DNA of 64,000 bases. Origin: Kingdonia uniflora (Eukaryota > Streptophyta > Magnoliopsida > Ranunculales > Circaeasteraceae). The stretch covers positions 1,486,001-1,550,000 of the forward strand of contig JACGCM010000655.1 in the NCBI GenBank assembly GCA_014058105.1. The letters are read 5' to 3'. Below the pieces are notes generated by a model. It did not search any database. It had not been told where the DNA came from and worked only from the letters and a program-made list of their open reading frames with translations. Of this stretch, positions 10,326 to 22,820 are shown one piece after another (the stretch's first letter is position 1; each line of letters opens with the position of its first letter). A program made the translations under genes and the position numbers.

Positions 10326-12875
10326 GAGCGCACAGCGAGTCCTAGCAAAAAGCGACTATGAGACATTCTCACTCTTTTAAAAACTTTGGCTAGAGACGCG
10401 CTGAGCTCCTACTTGACATGACCGCGAAAGAACTCAGCTTGTATAGGCTATAGGCATGACTCTGAAAGAGGACGCTGAGCTACGGGCATACGCACTAGAA
10501 AAAACCTAAGAGCAGACGTACTACCAAACCTAAGAAAGGAAGGATCCTAAACTACGCGCTCTTCTTTTTTTTAGGCCCCGAATCTCCGTACGCAAGTTCT
10601 TTCTTAGGGTCATAGGAGAAGCATAGGTTTGAGAAGATAAAGAGTGCTGGGTTATTCTTGATTGATCAAAGGTCTTTTCAATAGGGAGCGAAGGTCTTTT
10701 CACGTAGTTTAGGATCCTTGCTGAAAAACGTCTACTCTTCTATCACTAATAGGCACTGATAGGCTTGTTTTCTTTCTTCGGCGGCTTACTTCTTATCCAT
10801 AAAGAGACTTGTCGCACGTTCTATAGCTATACCTTCACTCCTAGGTGCAGAATTGATCGAAGCGGTTTTCACTAGGAGAGTCGCTTTCGTTGGCGAATCA
10901 CTCGTACTTCCTTATTCCTTAGGTCTAGAAACGTGTCAATAGGCTTTTGCTAGGGATAAGACGCCTTTTAAAACTAGTTGATGAATCAATCTGACTTCCT
11001 ACTGTTTCCTACTGTGTCGAAATCTTGCGCTACCTTTCCTCGTACGCAAGTTCAAAAAAGCGAGCACTAAAGACTTGCAACTCTTGCTTCAAAAAGACGA
11101 CTTCCTAATCTTTCTTAGTCGAAATGACTCGATCACTTTGACTAGCTAGCGTAGCGCTACGAAACCTCCCCCTTTTAAACAGGTCAGAGTTTGCATATTC
11201 TCCCCATAGTAGATCTCGCGCACATGGCGTTCTCTCTCTATGAGCATTCCCGCGCTAGACTCCGATCCGAAGAGGTTCGTTAGCAAGCGTCGAAGAACTG
11301 CAAGAAAGCCCTATATATTGGCGCCTCTTTCACGCGTTGAGCTATTTAATAATAATAGAGTAGAAAAGTTTAGAAGTCGTGGTTTCTAACGAAGTTGGTC
11401 AAAAAAAACACAAGTCATACCTACTATGCAACAAAACAACCCTCGAAAAAGAAAAGGAGGTAGTAGCGCGAGTAGCGAAGCGGCGGATATTACCACTACG
11501 CAAACTTTTCTAAAAAAACACTGGTAGGTCCTAAACTACATAGCTCGATGCCTGCGAAAGAAAGTGGCTAGCGTGCAGAGGACTCGGACATTACCACTAC
11601 GCAATGTCTCTATAGTCTGAAGTTCCCTCTTTGAAATCAAGAGAGTCACCTTTTATATAAGAGGAAGCTATACTTAAGGACCTAAAAACAGTGAAATGGT
11701 TTTTTTTTAGCAGCGCTAATGAAGAATTTAGGTATGGTGGTTAAATCTTGCAAGGGTGGGTTTTGTAAATGCTTGGTGGTGGTTTTGCTGAGATTTCATA
11801 CTAGGTCAAGTCATTTCGAGAAGGCTAATCGATTAGGATCAAATGGATTGACTACGATTTCAGAGTGGTCTTTTCTAGTGCTCCACAAAGCGTGAGCTTC
11901 GAACTTGCGTACGCAAAACCGGCCCTCTACGTAGCTGATGTAGGATACGGTTAGGCTTTTTAAAAACTAGCTCTAATTGACTCTTTAAGGTTACTTCTCA
12001 TTTTTTCCATTTTGAAACTCTGCGTTCTAGAACTCAAAGGCTACCTGCCTCTAGCTACTGGCTTTAGCGAGCCCATCCATCAACCCAGCGTAGTTTAGAA
12101 ATAAAGTGCCCTAAACTACAACTTTTAGAGCGCGCTAGGTATGTGCTGCCGGATTAAAGAAAAGCAAAGGCGAGTCAATATAGTGAGAAGAAGGGGTGTG
12201 CTGCTAAACTACTCCGCTGTATATAGAAGGAGGCTTGGGTGTGTTTGTGTTTTAGAGCCGTAGTTATAGCAAAAAGAAGAAGATTAAAGAAGATAGAGTT
12301 GCTAAAGCTCCGTAAAACTAGGGTAGGAGCCAAAGGCTTGAATAAAAATAAGGTACAAAGGAAAAGAGGTGTTTTCCAAAGGCTTTGTCAAAAGACGGAC
12401 TTGCGTACGTTTAAAAGGGTGTGTTTTAGAGGAAAAGAGGTGGACACAAAAGAATAGGCATCATTCTGAGCTAACGATAGTTGCGCGTACGTAAGTAAAC
12501 TACAAAAACAAGTGGGAGTAACCCATGTTTTAAAAGGGTAACCAGAGTTTCAAAAAATGTAGTTTAGGAGCCAAGGATCCTACTTATCCACCGTCTTGCG
12601 TACGAAGAAAAGGAAGCCTTTGAGTTCTAGAACGCAGAGGAAGCCATAGGTGGAGTGCGGTAGGGTTGCGATAGCTATAAAGGTAGTTTAGGGTTTTAAG
12701 TAGTTTAGAAGCCGGACTTGCGTACGTTTAAAAGGGGTGTAGTTTGGAAGCCTTTTTCTTTGGACAAATCCTACACTTGCATACGTGGATTAGAGTTTCA
12801 TAGTAGCTTTAGCGTAGTTTAGACACCCTACTTTTAAAGGAAAAGAGGTGGAGCCAGTTGCGATAGCTATGAGTA

Positions 12876-12914
12876 AACTAATAGAACGCGGAATGTCACA
12901 GTGTTCTATTAGTT
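12876..12914. repeat. Hairpin with 12-bp perfect arms
   Basis: AACTAATAGAAC (12876-12887) and GTTCTATTAGTT (12903-12914), loop 15 nt. Confidence 0.9.
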
Positions 12915-12990
12915 CATGCTACAGTCTATAGTGGGAATGAACGACCAATCGCAAAGTATACTCGGTAAGAGTACGGCCTCATCTCACCCC

Positions 12991-13020
12991 TTGTCTATAG
13001 AAGGCAAAAGCTATAGACAA
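12991..13020. repeat. Hairpin with 10-bp perfect arms
   Basis: TTGTCTATAG and CTATAGACAA around AAGGCAAAAG. TTGTCTATAG is a recurrent word elsewhere (for example near 13119 and 40804), so this is two opposed module copies. Confidence 0.88.
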
Positions 13021-13380
13021 ATATGCACTACCTCTTTATACTCGTCTAGCTCGACTCACAAAGCACTAGAAGACGGGATAACCAAGGACCTGTCATGAGC
13101 GCCGGACTCATAGTGGGTTTGTCTATAGCTATAGAAGAGCCAAAAAAAAAGAAGCGAAGCCGTCCGCCAAGATCTCAAAGCCCAAGATACTTTCTGACCT
13201 ATCGTTGGTAGTTTAGAGGAGTTGCTTGCTTTCTTTGGAATGCAGTTTTCTTTCACATGGCTATGCTTTCAGAAAGAGAAGAGCGCTATGAGCCAACCCC
13301 AAGTCTCAACCCACTACACACGAAAGAGTAGTTTAGAAGCCTTTTAAAGCACCAGTATTCTTCCCTCAAAAAAGGAGCCG

Positions 13381-13450
13381 CTGTCTTGTCTTTCATCCAT
13401 CCTACCATCTCTTGTTATAAATAAGCTGTCTTGTCTTTCATCCTACCATC
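13381..13450. repeat. 25-29-bp direct repeat pair
   Basis: CTGTCTTGTCTTTCATCC...TACCATC at 13381-13409 and 13426-13450; the first copy carries an extra ATCC. Confidence 0.88.
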
Positions 13451-13862
13451 AGGTATCGCAGGTTATCTATGCAAATCAACCTTTCTTCCAAGTCCTCCTT
13501 TTAAAGGCCTATGTATCTTTGCTTTCCTTCGTCTCTCTCTTGAGATAGTGAGCCAAAAAGCAGAAGGATCCTAGCAACAAGTTTGAGTGAGACCGAAGAA
13601 TGCAAGGCCGGAAGAGGTAGGAGAAGGCACATCTCAGTTGTTGACGAGTCTGCTTGTCTTACTAGAACATATCTATTCGCGACTCTAAAAAAACCCCAGC
13701 AGCACAAGGATCCTAGCAATGAACGAGACGGGAAGGCTTAGTGACGGACCGGTCTCTATTACTTGACTGGCGACGCCCTATAGTACGCACAATGCGAGCC
13801 TTCTGTCTATAGCTATAGTGTCAGTTGATCAAGAAATGCGCACGAAATCTTCTTCTAAGCTA

Positions 13863-13921
13863 CGTGTGGTCTTGTCTCCAGAAGAAAGGAGATCATAGGT
13901 GGTGTGGTCTTGTCTCCAGAA
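13863..13921. repeat. 21-bp direct repeat pair
   Basis: GTGTGGTCTTGTCTCCAGAA at 13863-13883 and 13901-13921. Confidence 0.9.
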
Positions 13922-14794
13922 GCAAGCCTACTTGAGTATAATAGCCGAAAGTAACGATAGCAGGAGGAATGGCAGTCTATAGAAAGATAGAGAGACAAGG
14001 AAAAGAAAGTGAGCTATGAGTTAGTCTTTTGTGAGGGAGTCGAGGCTTAAAAAAAGAGCGGTCCAGTTAGTCTTTTAAGAAGAAAAGGAGGCATCAAAAC
14101 CTTTAGGGCAGGGTGTTAGCGACGGGCCAATCCTTCTTTTTTAGGTAGTTCAATCCTAGGTTTTATCCCTAGCAAAGAGTGCAATCCTTAGTTTTTCGCT
14201 AGCTTCTTTAGCGTGGTTTTTCCCTAGAACTTGCGTACGGAGTTCAATCAGTGGTTTTTCCCTATTCCCTAGAAAGATAAGAGTGCAATCCGTGATCGAA
14301 GGAGTAAATAGGGGCTTTCACGCAGTGTGTTTTGGGGCAGGAAGAGGAGTTCGTTCTAAAAACCCACCTGTCTTGTAATCTACTAAACGAAGACTTCGCT
14401 TATCATGGCAGACCCAGGAAAGAGAGAGTCTTTAGCTTGCCTGTAAAAAAACCGTGATCAAAAGAAAGTACTTAGGCTTTTCCGGCCAGGTAGTTTGGGA
14501 ACGTCTTTCGGAATAGCAGATAGACTCCCAAACTACACCTGGAGAAAGCAGCGCCCTTTTTAAAGGCATACATCAAAGACGTAGGCAAAATACTGGAACG
14601 TAGTTTAGAGACATAATGCTGGTACCTTGCAATGGCAGGACCTTTACCTGTAGTTTAGGACGCGGGTCTACAGGCTTTAGTAGTTAGGGGTAGGGCTTTA
14701 AAAACAGAGTCACCAGCCAATGTGCTTAGGCTTTCGCTGGCTAAGAACTCCTGGCTCAAATCAAGTGCAAGTTGCGCGTACGTAAGTAAACTAC

Positions 14795-14830
14795 TGTTCC
14801 ATCGTCTGTTCCATCATCTGTTCCATCATC
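14795..14830. repeat. 12-bp minisatellite (TGTTCCATCATC)3
   Basis: Three units, the first with CATCGTC. It directly follows the composite TTGCGCGTACGTAAGTAAAC (M1 variant plus M2). A similar array follows the same composite at 44.46 kb, but not at 12.48 kb. Confidence 0.92.
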
Positions 14831-15115
14831 TGCTAAAGCTTTCCCTTTAAGTAGTTAGGGGCAGCCGCGCGAGCGCTAGCTTATTATAGCGCCTTTTACG
14901 CATGGGGGCTTTCAAAATAGACATTACGGAGAAAGCAACAGTTTAGGCAACGCTTTACAGCAAGACTGAAAAAGCTAGGAACAGCAAGAAACCTGGTTAT
15001 TTTTTAGCGCTAGCAGCTAACTATATATAGACAAGAGACATAGGTCTAGGACGAAAGAAGAGCGATAGGGCTTTAAAAAGACTTGCGTACGTTAAAAAAG
15101 AGTCACTTGCGTACG

Positions 15116-15176
15116 ACGAAAGAAGAGCTTTGCTAGGACGAAAGAAGAGCTTTGCTAGGACGAAAGAAGAGCTTTG
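15116..15176. repeat. 22-bp tandem array, ~2.8 units
   Basis: ACGAAAGAAGAGCTTTGCTA(GG) at 15116-15137 and 15138-15159, partial at 15160-15176. A further partial copy at about 15046-15062 is separated by a block holding two M1 copies. Confidence 0.93.
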
Positions 15177-15686
15177 GTGCTTCTTGCGTAGGAGTGCTCC
15201 TTTTCTTTGCGTGAGCTTCGGCTGGACCTATATGATATGCCATGATATGCCATTGACAATGGAAGCTTTTTACCTAGCGGAGATTTCGCTCTTATTGAAT
15301 GGCATCGTTAGCAACGCTTTTCTATCTTTTCCAACCGTCGCTTGTAGAGAATAGGCATTACCACTACCTGTGGGCCTGGCTCTTTCTTCCAATGAGATAG
15401 ACATGACCAACTTAACTCCACTCCTTACGAGGTCTATATCAGTCAAGTAGCAAGGGTAGTTTAGCGGCATCTAGTGCTTTTCCGTTGATAGACATAGACA
15501 AGGAGCTGGCACCTATGGACAAGGAGCTAATAACGGTGGTTTGGTCAACATCACCACTCCGGCGATACAACGACAAAGTGGCGAAAAGAGTTCCGTATAG
15601 CGATAGCGCGTAGTCTTCAAAAGTCTTGTTTTAAACCGCGCTAAAAAAAAACCCTACAGGAATAGAGAACCCTGCAGGAATAGAGG

Positions 15687-15956
15687 AGAGAAAGCAAGCA
15701 GACCCCCTACAAAACAGGAAAGAGGAAAGGGGCTAAGGTTCTACCAGCAGACGTTGAGTTGAGATGCTCAGTCAGGACTTGCGTACGAGGAAAAAAGATA
15801 AGAGAAAGCAGACCCCGAGAGGAAGGGGCTACCGTTCCACCAGAGCAGAAAAAAAAGGAGATGCTCAGTCAGGACTTGCGTACGAGGAAAAAAGATAAGA
15901 GAAAGCAAGCAGACCCAAGAGGAAGGGGCTACGGTTCTACCAGCAGAAAAAAAAAA
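15687..15956. repeat. ~97-bp purine-rich array with M1
   Basis: Copies at 15761-15857 and 15858-15956 share GAGATGCTCAGTCAGG, M1, AGGAAAAAAGATAAGAG, AAAGCA(AGCA)GACCC and GAGGAAGGGGCTAC. A partial copy at 15687-15752 lacks the M1-containing front part. AGGA flanks the CTTGCGTACG core on both sides in both full copies. Confidence 0.92.
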
Positions 15957-16020
15957 ACTTGCGTACGGAGATTCTTCAGCGTACGCAAGTTTGACTATAG
16001 GCTCTGGCTAAACCTTTAGC

Positions 16021-17700
16021 GCTGGAATCGCTCTCTTCTCTCTAGGCCGGAAAGATTGGCGTTTTCCAAAGCCATTAGCCTATCGATTGCATATTGCTTA
16101 GCGCCAACGTTGGAAGGACCAGCCTTTGCTCCGTAGTCTGAAGATAGGATATCTATGAAAGGATGGTCCTTTTATGGGAGGAGTCGAGTCGGCTATGAAG
16201 TTGGAAGCCTGCAGAGTTTGACCAATGGAAAAGAAATGCGTGCTTGGTCTGCTCTTTCAAGCACTCACTGAGCGTCTCGCCTGTATACGCCTATACCAAT
16301 GACTACGGATACAGAATATGAGTGCACTGACCAGATTGAAGAAAGCCTATAAGAGGAGTGTGCTGGAGGAGGATGCCTTGCTATAGCTTGACTTCTGTTC
16401 TGAACCATGGATTGAATAGGCGCTACTACTACAACGCTCCTTCTACGGCTTACCCATCTTAGCCGATAACCCTCCTCTGGCTCAAGGATCCTACAGTTAT
16501 GCCTTTACCACCTCTAATGGCTCCTAACAGAATTCCCTTTGCTTGTTTTTGCTGCACAGAAGTCAAGTACCGCATATATGACTCGCTCCATTCCAAACTG
16601 CTCTCCAGACTTGGGCCTTAGAGAGCTTCTTCTTTCCTGGGCTTTCTCGTCACCGGGCCCAAAACCCCCGTAAGGTATGGCGCAGGTCTGCCTTTCTTTT
16701 GAAGCTACCATCATGATAGCGCCGCCTGTAGGTAGGTGATTCAGCACCTAGCCTTAAAAGCGTAGTTTTGCATAGCTTTCTTTTGGAGCTACATGCTTGT
16801 CAATCTTTGCTATGCGCGGCTTACCCTAAGCTATGTGCGAGCGAGCTAACTCGCAACATAGATATATATAGCTTCAGCGGTTTAGCGGCCGACAGCTCAT
16901 AACCCCTAGCTTTAGCAACCTAACGTCTGTTGAAACCTGAAGCAAATTTCTACTAGTGGTTCTTTCTTTATTTTTTTTAGGGCCTCACTGGCTATCTTTT
17001 TTGCATCATGCTTGGAATGGTAGCTAGAAGCAAGAATGGCTTTTTGAAATGGCTTGGAAACCTTTTGGAATGCCATTTTAGGTGTTGCTAGGGCTATCGC
17101 TATGGTCATTTTGCTGAGGGTATAGCATTGGTTTGCTGAGTTGCTGTGTGTCATACGTGGTTTGGTTAGGTGCTGCTTGCTGAGGGCTCAGATGATGCAT
17201 ACGCTTGTTTTCATTCCGAGGTAAAACTGTCCAAACTTCCCCACCTGCCATTTTCTTAGTGGATCCCCGTATTGGCTGTTTCTCCTTAGTGAAACCTGTG
17301 AAAAAATAGCTTTTTTCTCTAATGCCAGGGGTGTGCTTGCCAATCTGGGCTAACATCGGTTGCTCTCGGTCTGGGACCTAATTCTAAACCCTTAGAAAGA
17401 AGATGACCTTATTTCGTACTTGGGACCTAATGTCATTTCTCTTTTCCCTCCTTTCTGGTCTTTTCCACTGTGTCCTCTTTTCGTACCTGTAGAATGTGGC
17501 TCTCAATCGTTAACCTGTGCTGTGTTTTATCTTTATAGATATCCTCATCAAAAGTACACCTCAACTACCCCCCTCCATTCTTCAATTCTATCGCCAACTA
17601 TTGTTCTCTCCCCCATAATGTGTGGGGTAATAACCTATTTTTTATATCCCCCTCTAAACATTTAGAAAGTTTCCTTTCGCGTAGTTCGCTGTGCTCATAC
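16021..17700. other. Module-poor island
   Basis: About 1.7 kb with no M1 or M2 copy and only two GGATCC cores (16493 and 17262), in sharp contrast to both flanks. It contains open frames at 16514-16747 (-), 16912-17154 (-), 17078-17356 (-) and 17420-17665 (+). I recognise none of them. The two minus frames at 16.9-17.4 kb overlap in different phases and could be pieces of one frameshifted reading frame. One short motif, GTTTTCCAAAGCCATTAGC at 16052, recurs near 60882. It could be a late-acquired segment or an old sequence not yet invaded; I cannot tell which. Confidence 0.5.
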
Positions 17701-19063
17701 GCTATCTCCTTTTCTGGAATTTAGTTATCACCGTAATGTCTATTCTAAAACCGCTTTTCTCTAAAGCCAGTAGTTTAGAAACCTTGCGCTGGTTTTCTTT
17801 CTAAAGCCATAACAGGGGTGTGCTTGTTTTTTTTTCTCGCTCGTCGTATGCAAGTTCGCTCCTAAACTACAACTACCTCGGGTAGTTCCGGTGCCAAGGT
17901 TAGGGTCTTATTCAAGATGTTGACCATAGGTGGTGCTTTCAGTTGTCCTTTTAGGTCTTATCTTTATTGGTCTAAAAGCTTTTGGGTTTCCGTCTTTAGA
18001 GGTTCAGAATCGTGTTTCTATGGTTTCTTTAGCTTAGTGATCATACGCTCGAAGGATCCTTGCAAGGATCCTAGCAAAAAAAAAAAACCCCTCCGTTTCG
18101 TCATTGATCATGGTCTTCTTCTGCCCAGACTGCGTCTGTGCTAAACCTATTTTTTTTCCTATTTGTTCTCCGGAAAGGACGATTAGAATGATTATGGGTG
18201 GGGGTACGTCGCAGGTGATTTCTAGATGCATACTCACTAGGTGTAGTTTAGAGACGCGACACGCACATGATTGAGAGACAGCAGATACAGGTAAGCTAAT
18301 TGGGACCACTTATCACCCGAAGGAGGTAGAAAGACAAGGACCGAAAAGGTCCGCAAAACAATGGCAACTTCTTAACAAGAACAAGCTGAGAACGAGCGTA
18401 CAGTTAAAAAGTTTTGAGACCAACACCCCGGCCAAAAGAAAGCAAGCTAGCTCTTCTTTTTTCATCCAGTCACTAAAGAGAAAGGGCCGTAGTTTAGGAT
18501 CCTAACACACCGGTGTCTTTTCCAAGTCCAAGTCCTTAGTGATAGATTTCAAGTTAGAGCACAGCAAACAACGCTAAACTAAACTTTCTATTAGAGGGGG
18601 ATATCTCAGTAGTTAGAGGAAGGAAAGAGCTTTCTAAAACTACAACTACTCTACTGGAGGACTTGAAAAAGGAAGCCGTAGTTAAGGATCCTGAGACATG
18701 ATTTGAGACAAGACAACACCCAAACCAACACTGAAACCTTGGGGAATGGATCTGAAAGACAACCAAAATGAATAGTGGGGCAAAAGTAGTTTAGGACCAG
18801 AAACAAGTGATCAAAAATGAGAAGACAAGAAAACAGCAAAAGCTAAGACAGGAAACAACCCCAACCTTCTAAGCTAAACTAGCTGAGAGCTAACGTAAGC
18901 AAACCCTCATGCCATGCCGAAGTGATTCTTGTTAGCGCTTTTCGCAGGTCCTTTCACTAAGGAAATGCTCTTTGGTCAGAACCTTTTTGCTCCAACTTGC
19001 GCAAAAGAGTCTAGTCCCCAGTAAGGGAAAGGCATTGACGTCTACGAAGGACTAGTAGGACGT

Positions 19064-19139
19064 GCCATCTTGTGTAGGGGAAGGAAGAAAGGTAGAACGT
19101 AGCCATCTTGTGTAGGGGAAGCCGGAAAGGTAGAACGTA
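19064..19139. repeat. 38-bp tandem duplication
   Basis: GCCATCTTGTGTAGGGGAAG... at 19064-19101 and 19102-19139, with a few differences (GAAGAAAGG vs CCGGAAAGG). Confidence 0.93.
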
Positions 19140-19474
19140 GGGTTTTCAAAAAAAGGCAGGCTTGTTGCGGTTGGGTTGGTCGACGGGGCCTTTGATCTTC
19201 AACAAGCCAGTACCCAGTTGTTATAAGGGGCAGTTCCTGGCTTTCCGCCTTCATCAATCAAGACAAATACGAAACTAAAGAAAAGAGTTTGCACCGCGCT
19301 AAAGGTTTCGACCGGGAGTTCAGCTAGCCGAACCCCCTTTTTGATTGGTGGTCTATAGGCATCGAGACGCCTGAAGAGCTAGATCGCGTCACTTGCTTTT
19401 AGCTACTAGCCTACGGCAGGATTCTCAGATATGAAAGAAAAGCACGAGACCAAAAAAAGCTTCACTGCATTTCC

Positions 19475-19540
19475 ATAGCATTTCCCCATAGCATTTCCAG
19501 TCTGATCTAATTTCCATTGCATTTCCAGTCTGATCTAATT
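19475..19540. repeat. GCATTTCCA repeats and a 22-bp direct repeat
   Basis: GCATTTCCAGTCTGATCTAA(TT) at 19491-19512 and 19519-19540, preceded by two more GCATTTCC words. Confidence 0.9.
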
Positions 19541-19763
19541 CACAGGTAGCTATAGGTGGTTTTAAAAAGCGCCAAAAAAAGAGTTCAAAAAAAAGGCTTT
19601 GTAGTTTAGCAGCTTTTTTTGGACTTGCGTACGGTAGTATAAGGTAGTCTATAGGTAGCCGGAGGCTGAGTTAGGGGAGTGGAAGCCAGACTTGCGTACG
19701 TTAAATAAGAGTCAAAGACGGAGTTGTACTTGCGTACGCCGTAATGTATATTTTAGGCAACTA

Positions 19764-19845
19764 CCGGTTAAATAGTGAATTGTAATGTCTATAGAAGGAG
19801 GGGGGGAGAAGGTAGCCGGTTAAATAGTGAATTGTAATGTCTATA
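19764..19845. repeat. 30-bp direct repeat pair ending in M3
   Basis: CCGGTTAAATAGTGAATTGT followed by AATGTCTATA at 19764-19793 and 19816-19845. A partial third copy lies at 48103-48127. Confidence 0.92.
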
Positions 19846-20218
19846 AGGAAGCAGCAAAAAGAGGTTTTATAGAGAGCTAGCGTCGTTATAATTAGTGAGT
19901 CAAAAGACGAGACGAGGCGGAGACCCCATGACAGAGTGGCTTACCGGTGTCCAGACCGTGGCGAAGCGAAGTTGAAGCAGAATAGCCTACTGTAGGCCCA
20001 GTCGTTAGTCAGAGAAGCATGTCAAGCCGAGAGAGATGGTCTAAAGGTTAAGAAGCGCCCATTGGTCTTCTGTTAGAGCATTCAGTGGATCAGATAGAGC
20101 ATAGGTGTAGAAGCTCTTAGGTGTGTAGACGATAGCTATGAGAGAAGACCTCACCCATCGCGTAAAGGTACTGAAGGCGTAGACGCTTATGAAGAACAAT
20201 AAGAAAGAAGGAGTCATG

Positions 20219-20344
20219 TGAGATAGCAGCACGTATGGTTCAAGATGCGCTCCTTTTGAAAGTCGTTTAAAGAAGGAGTACTGTGATAGCAACGTATGGT
20301 TCAAGAAAGAATATGGACCAGCATGTGATAGCAGCACGTATGGC
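20219..20344. repeat. Three dispersed copies of GATAGCAGCACGTATGG
   Basis: At about 20222, 20285 (one 3-bp deletion) and 20327, two of them followed by TTCAAGA. Spacing is uneven, so it is not a simple tandem array. Confidence 0.85.
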
Positions 20345-21556
20345 TCGTCTACCCTCTGCTTTTCCTAATAAAGATTTCGGGTTCAACGCGACTTGCATAC
20401 GAAGAAAGGAGCGGGTATAAAGAAAAGCGATTGCTTTCTCCGTTCATAGCTTACTGGTCTATAGGCGTATACAGGTAGGAAAGTATGCGCAAGAAAGACC
20501 CCTAACTACTTTCCGTCATAGGATCCATCCGAAGCAGATAGGCGTAGTTTGTCTAAAGAGAAGGCCATAATGAAGGCCGAGAAGACGGGTGAGAGTTTTT
20601 TTGGCCCCCTAACTACAACTACTATAAGAGTAGCTTCTTCAAACGTTTAGCCTAGATGAGCGCTACCCTGCCTACAGCGTCAGAGATCAGAACCTAAGTC
20701 AGGCTTAGGCCAGATTCCAGAAATGGGGAAGGCAGAACGGAAACAAGCGTATATAGGTTACGTGCTCTAAACGGAAAAAACAAGCCTATATCGGTTACGT
20801 GCTCGGGCTTTAAGTAGTTGGAGGAGGATCACAGCATAGACGTTAGACGCATTCGCTATAGCAAGTAGCAAGGCGTTTAAAAGGAATGAACGAGAAGAGC
20901 ATAGCGCATACGCTGACCCAAGAGGAGTTTCAAAAGAATGCATAGCGATATGACCTATGAGAAGCGCGGTGGGAGCAATGCCACTTCTGGTTTTACCCGT
21001 ACGCAAGTTGAAGCGCGGATCGGTGATGTTGGTAGTTCAGTTCAGACATAGGGACTCTGGTGCGCTCTTGGAATGGGAATGAAGGGCTGATGAATGCGCC
21101 ACTATAGAAGAGGAAGCCAGAACGTAAACGAGCCTATAGACATAGAAGCGGAAGGATCCTGGAAAGGAAATAGAGCACGCCAGCCTATATTCCAATGCGT
21201 CACCAACTTGGGCAGACTTGACAGCCTTAGTTAACTTTGACTACAGGTCAAAAAAAAACAATTGTTAGCGCCTATCCCCTCTTTAGAATCAACCTTTTGC
21301 ATACGTAGCTCAGCTAGATCAGTCTTGGGAGTAGCACCTTAGCCCTTCTGGCAGCGGGATCTCTTCCATCTTTCTCTACTGACGCTAGCCGCTACTGATC
21401 AGCTGCTCACATTGTACTTGGTCTATCAGCTTCTTTTTTTTAGCGGTCTCAAAAGGTTCCGTTCGTTCTTTCCGTTCCTTAATAGCGTAGCATAGCATCC
21501 ACAAAAGATAGGCACCCATAGTTGGTCCATAAAAGACAGAGTTTGATGATTCTTAG

Positions 21557-21692
21557 CTTCTCTTCCAAGGATCCTACCTCTATGAATGGGCCAATTCCCC
21601 GTTTTTTAACTCTTCCAACACCTCCTTCTCTTCCAAGGATCCTACCTCTATGAATGGGTAAATCCCCTGTTTTTTAACTCCTCCAATGCCTC
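21557..21692. repeat. 68-bp imperfect tandem duplication with M4
   Basis: Copies at 21557-21624 and 21625-21692 share CTTCTCTTCCAAGGATCCTA, CCTCTATGAATGGG and TTTTTTAACTC, with scattered substitutions. An older duplication than most here. Confidence 0.92.
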
Positions 21693-22606
21693 TACTCTCC
21701 AGTCTCAATGATCCATAGTCTAAAGTAGAACCAGATAAAGAAGATCACCGTGCTCCACTCTCCTGCTGCCAGCATTTCGCGACATGGGTGGAGGATAGAG
21801 AATCAACCACAAGAGCTGTCTATAGAGAGAAAGAGAAGCGAGGCTAATCAACTCAAAGAAGGAAGAAGGAAGGAAAGAAGAACAAGAGAACGCAAGATGG
21901 GCTCATCTGACATCCTAGCCAAACCTCTGCACATAGTAGAAGCAAAGCGGAAGAGATGGACAGTGGTCATCCGTAGAGTGAGAGTCTGAGGTATGGTTCG
22001 TAGAGAGTCTCTGGGGGTATAGGAGAGACAGATCATCAGGAGTTGGAGTTCTTCCATCCCGGGCAACCAGTTTTTTCGACTTGCGTACGGTGTAAAGGAT
22101 TAAGGAATGGAGATAACGGCCGCCTACAGTACTCATAACGAGGGTAGGACCCAGGGGGAGAGGACCTCAAGTAGGCTTTTCTTTTGCGTCCCTTCGAAGG
22201 CATTGGTCCATAGAAGAGACTGATGCTTAGTCCAGCCTTTGCTTACTCCCCCCATCTCAAAGGAAAGACGGACTATAGAGCAGAGAACCCTAAAAAAAAC
22301 ACTCTCACCGTAATGTCTATTTCACTCTGCCCCTAAACTACAAAAACCAGACCCGAATGAAGATGGCTATTGCGCCACTCTTCCTGAGCCATCAGTTCGA
22401 ATCCATCTCCAAAAAAGATTTGCCTCCAAACTACAACTACTAAAAAATGTCTATTTCCCTCTCTTTTTTTTGGGGGCATCTCTGACCGAAGACACCCATT
22501 CAATGCATCCAAGGATCCTCCTTTTAAAGAGAGCGGGAGAGTCCAGTTCCGATCATCTTGCTGCACCTGATCTACCGACGCTTGGTTTTTTTTACTTGCG
22601 TACGGC

Positions 22607-22684
22607 GATTGATTCGTTCGTTGTTATAAAAGAGGATCCTTGGTTGATTGATTCGTTCGTTGTTATAAAAGAGGATCCTTGCTT
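22607..22684. repeat. 39-bp tandem duplication with M4
   Basis: GATTGATTCGTTCGTTGTTA...GAGGATCCTTG at 22607-22645 and 22646-22684, essentially identical, directly 3' of an M1 copy. Confidence 0.94.
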
Positions 22685-22792
22685 CTCGTTCTAAGGCGCG
22701 AATGGAAAGCCTGTGCCCCCCCCTTTTTGAACTCCCAGGATAATATGCGCTCCTAAGGCTTGAGCCCCCTCATCGGAATATCTGAAGGGAGA

Positions 22793-22820
22793 GTCGTGAG
22801 TAGACTGTCGTGAGTAGACT
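22793..22820. repeat. 14-bp tandem duplication GTCGTGAGTAGACT
   Basis: Two perfect adjacent copies. Confidence 0.93.

Larger units (their letters stand above)
9841..16020. other. Gene-less repeat mosaic with purine-rich tandem arrays
   Basis: No recognisable gene. Features are the first copy of the GATGATGGAAAATAGGATCC composite (9841), a 33-bp dispersed pair (9918/10293), two hairpins with 10-12 bp arms near 12.9-13.0 kb, and imperfect repeats of the word GCAATCC at 14147-14293. A TTCCATCATC minisatellite lies at 14795-14830, a 22-bp array at 15116-15176 and a purine-rich ~97-bp array at 15687-15956. The 11.1-12.2 kb part has fewer duplications but still carries M1 and M2. Confidence 0.78.

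Noticed and set aside
16932..16945. ACCTGAAGC word, reminiscent of the Cycas Bpu element
   Set aside because: A single occurrence noticed, without the AAGG-bounded 36-bp context, so the repeats here are not Bpu elements.
17078..17356. 92-codon minus frame in the module-poor island
   Set aside because: Unrecognised and overlaps another minus frame in a different phase; kept only as part of the island description.
22391..22410. AGTTCGAATCC, a T-loop-like word
   Set aside because: The flanking bases do not form a T-stem and no tRNA body precedes it.
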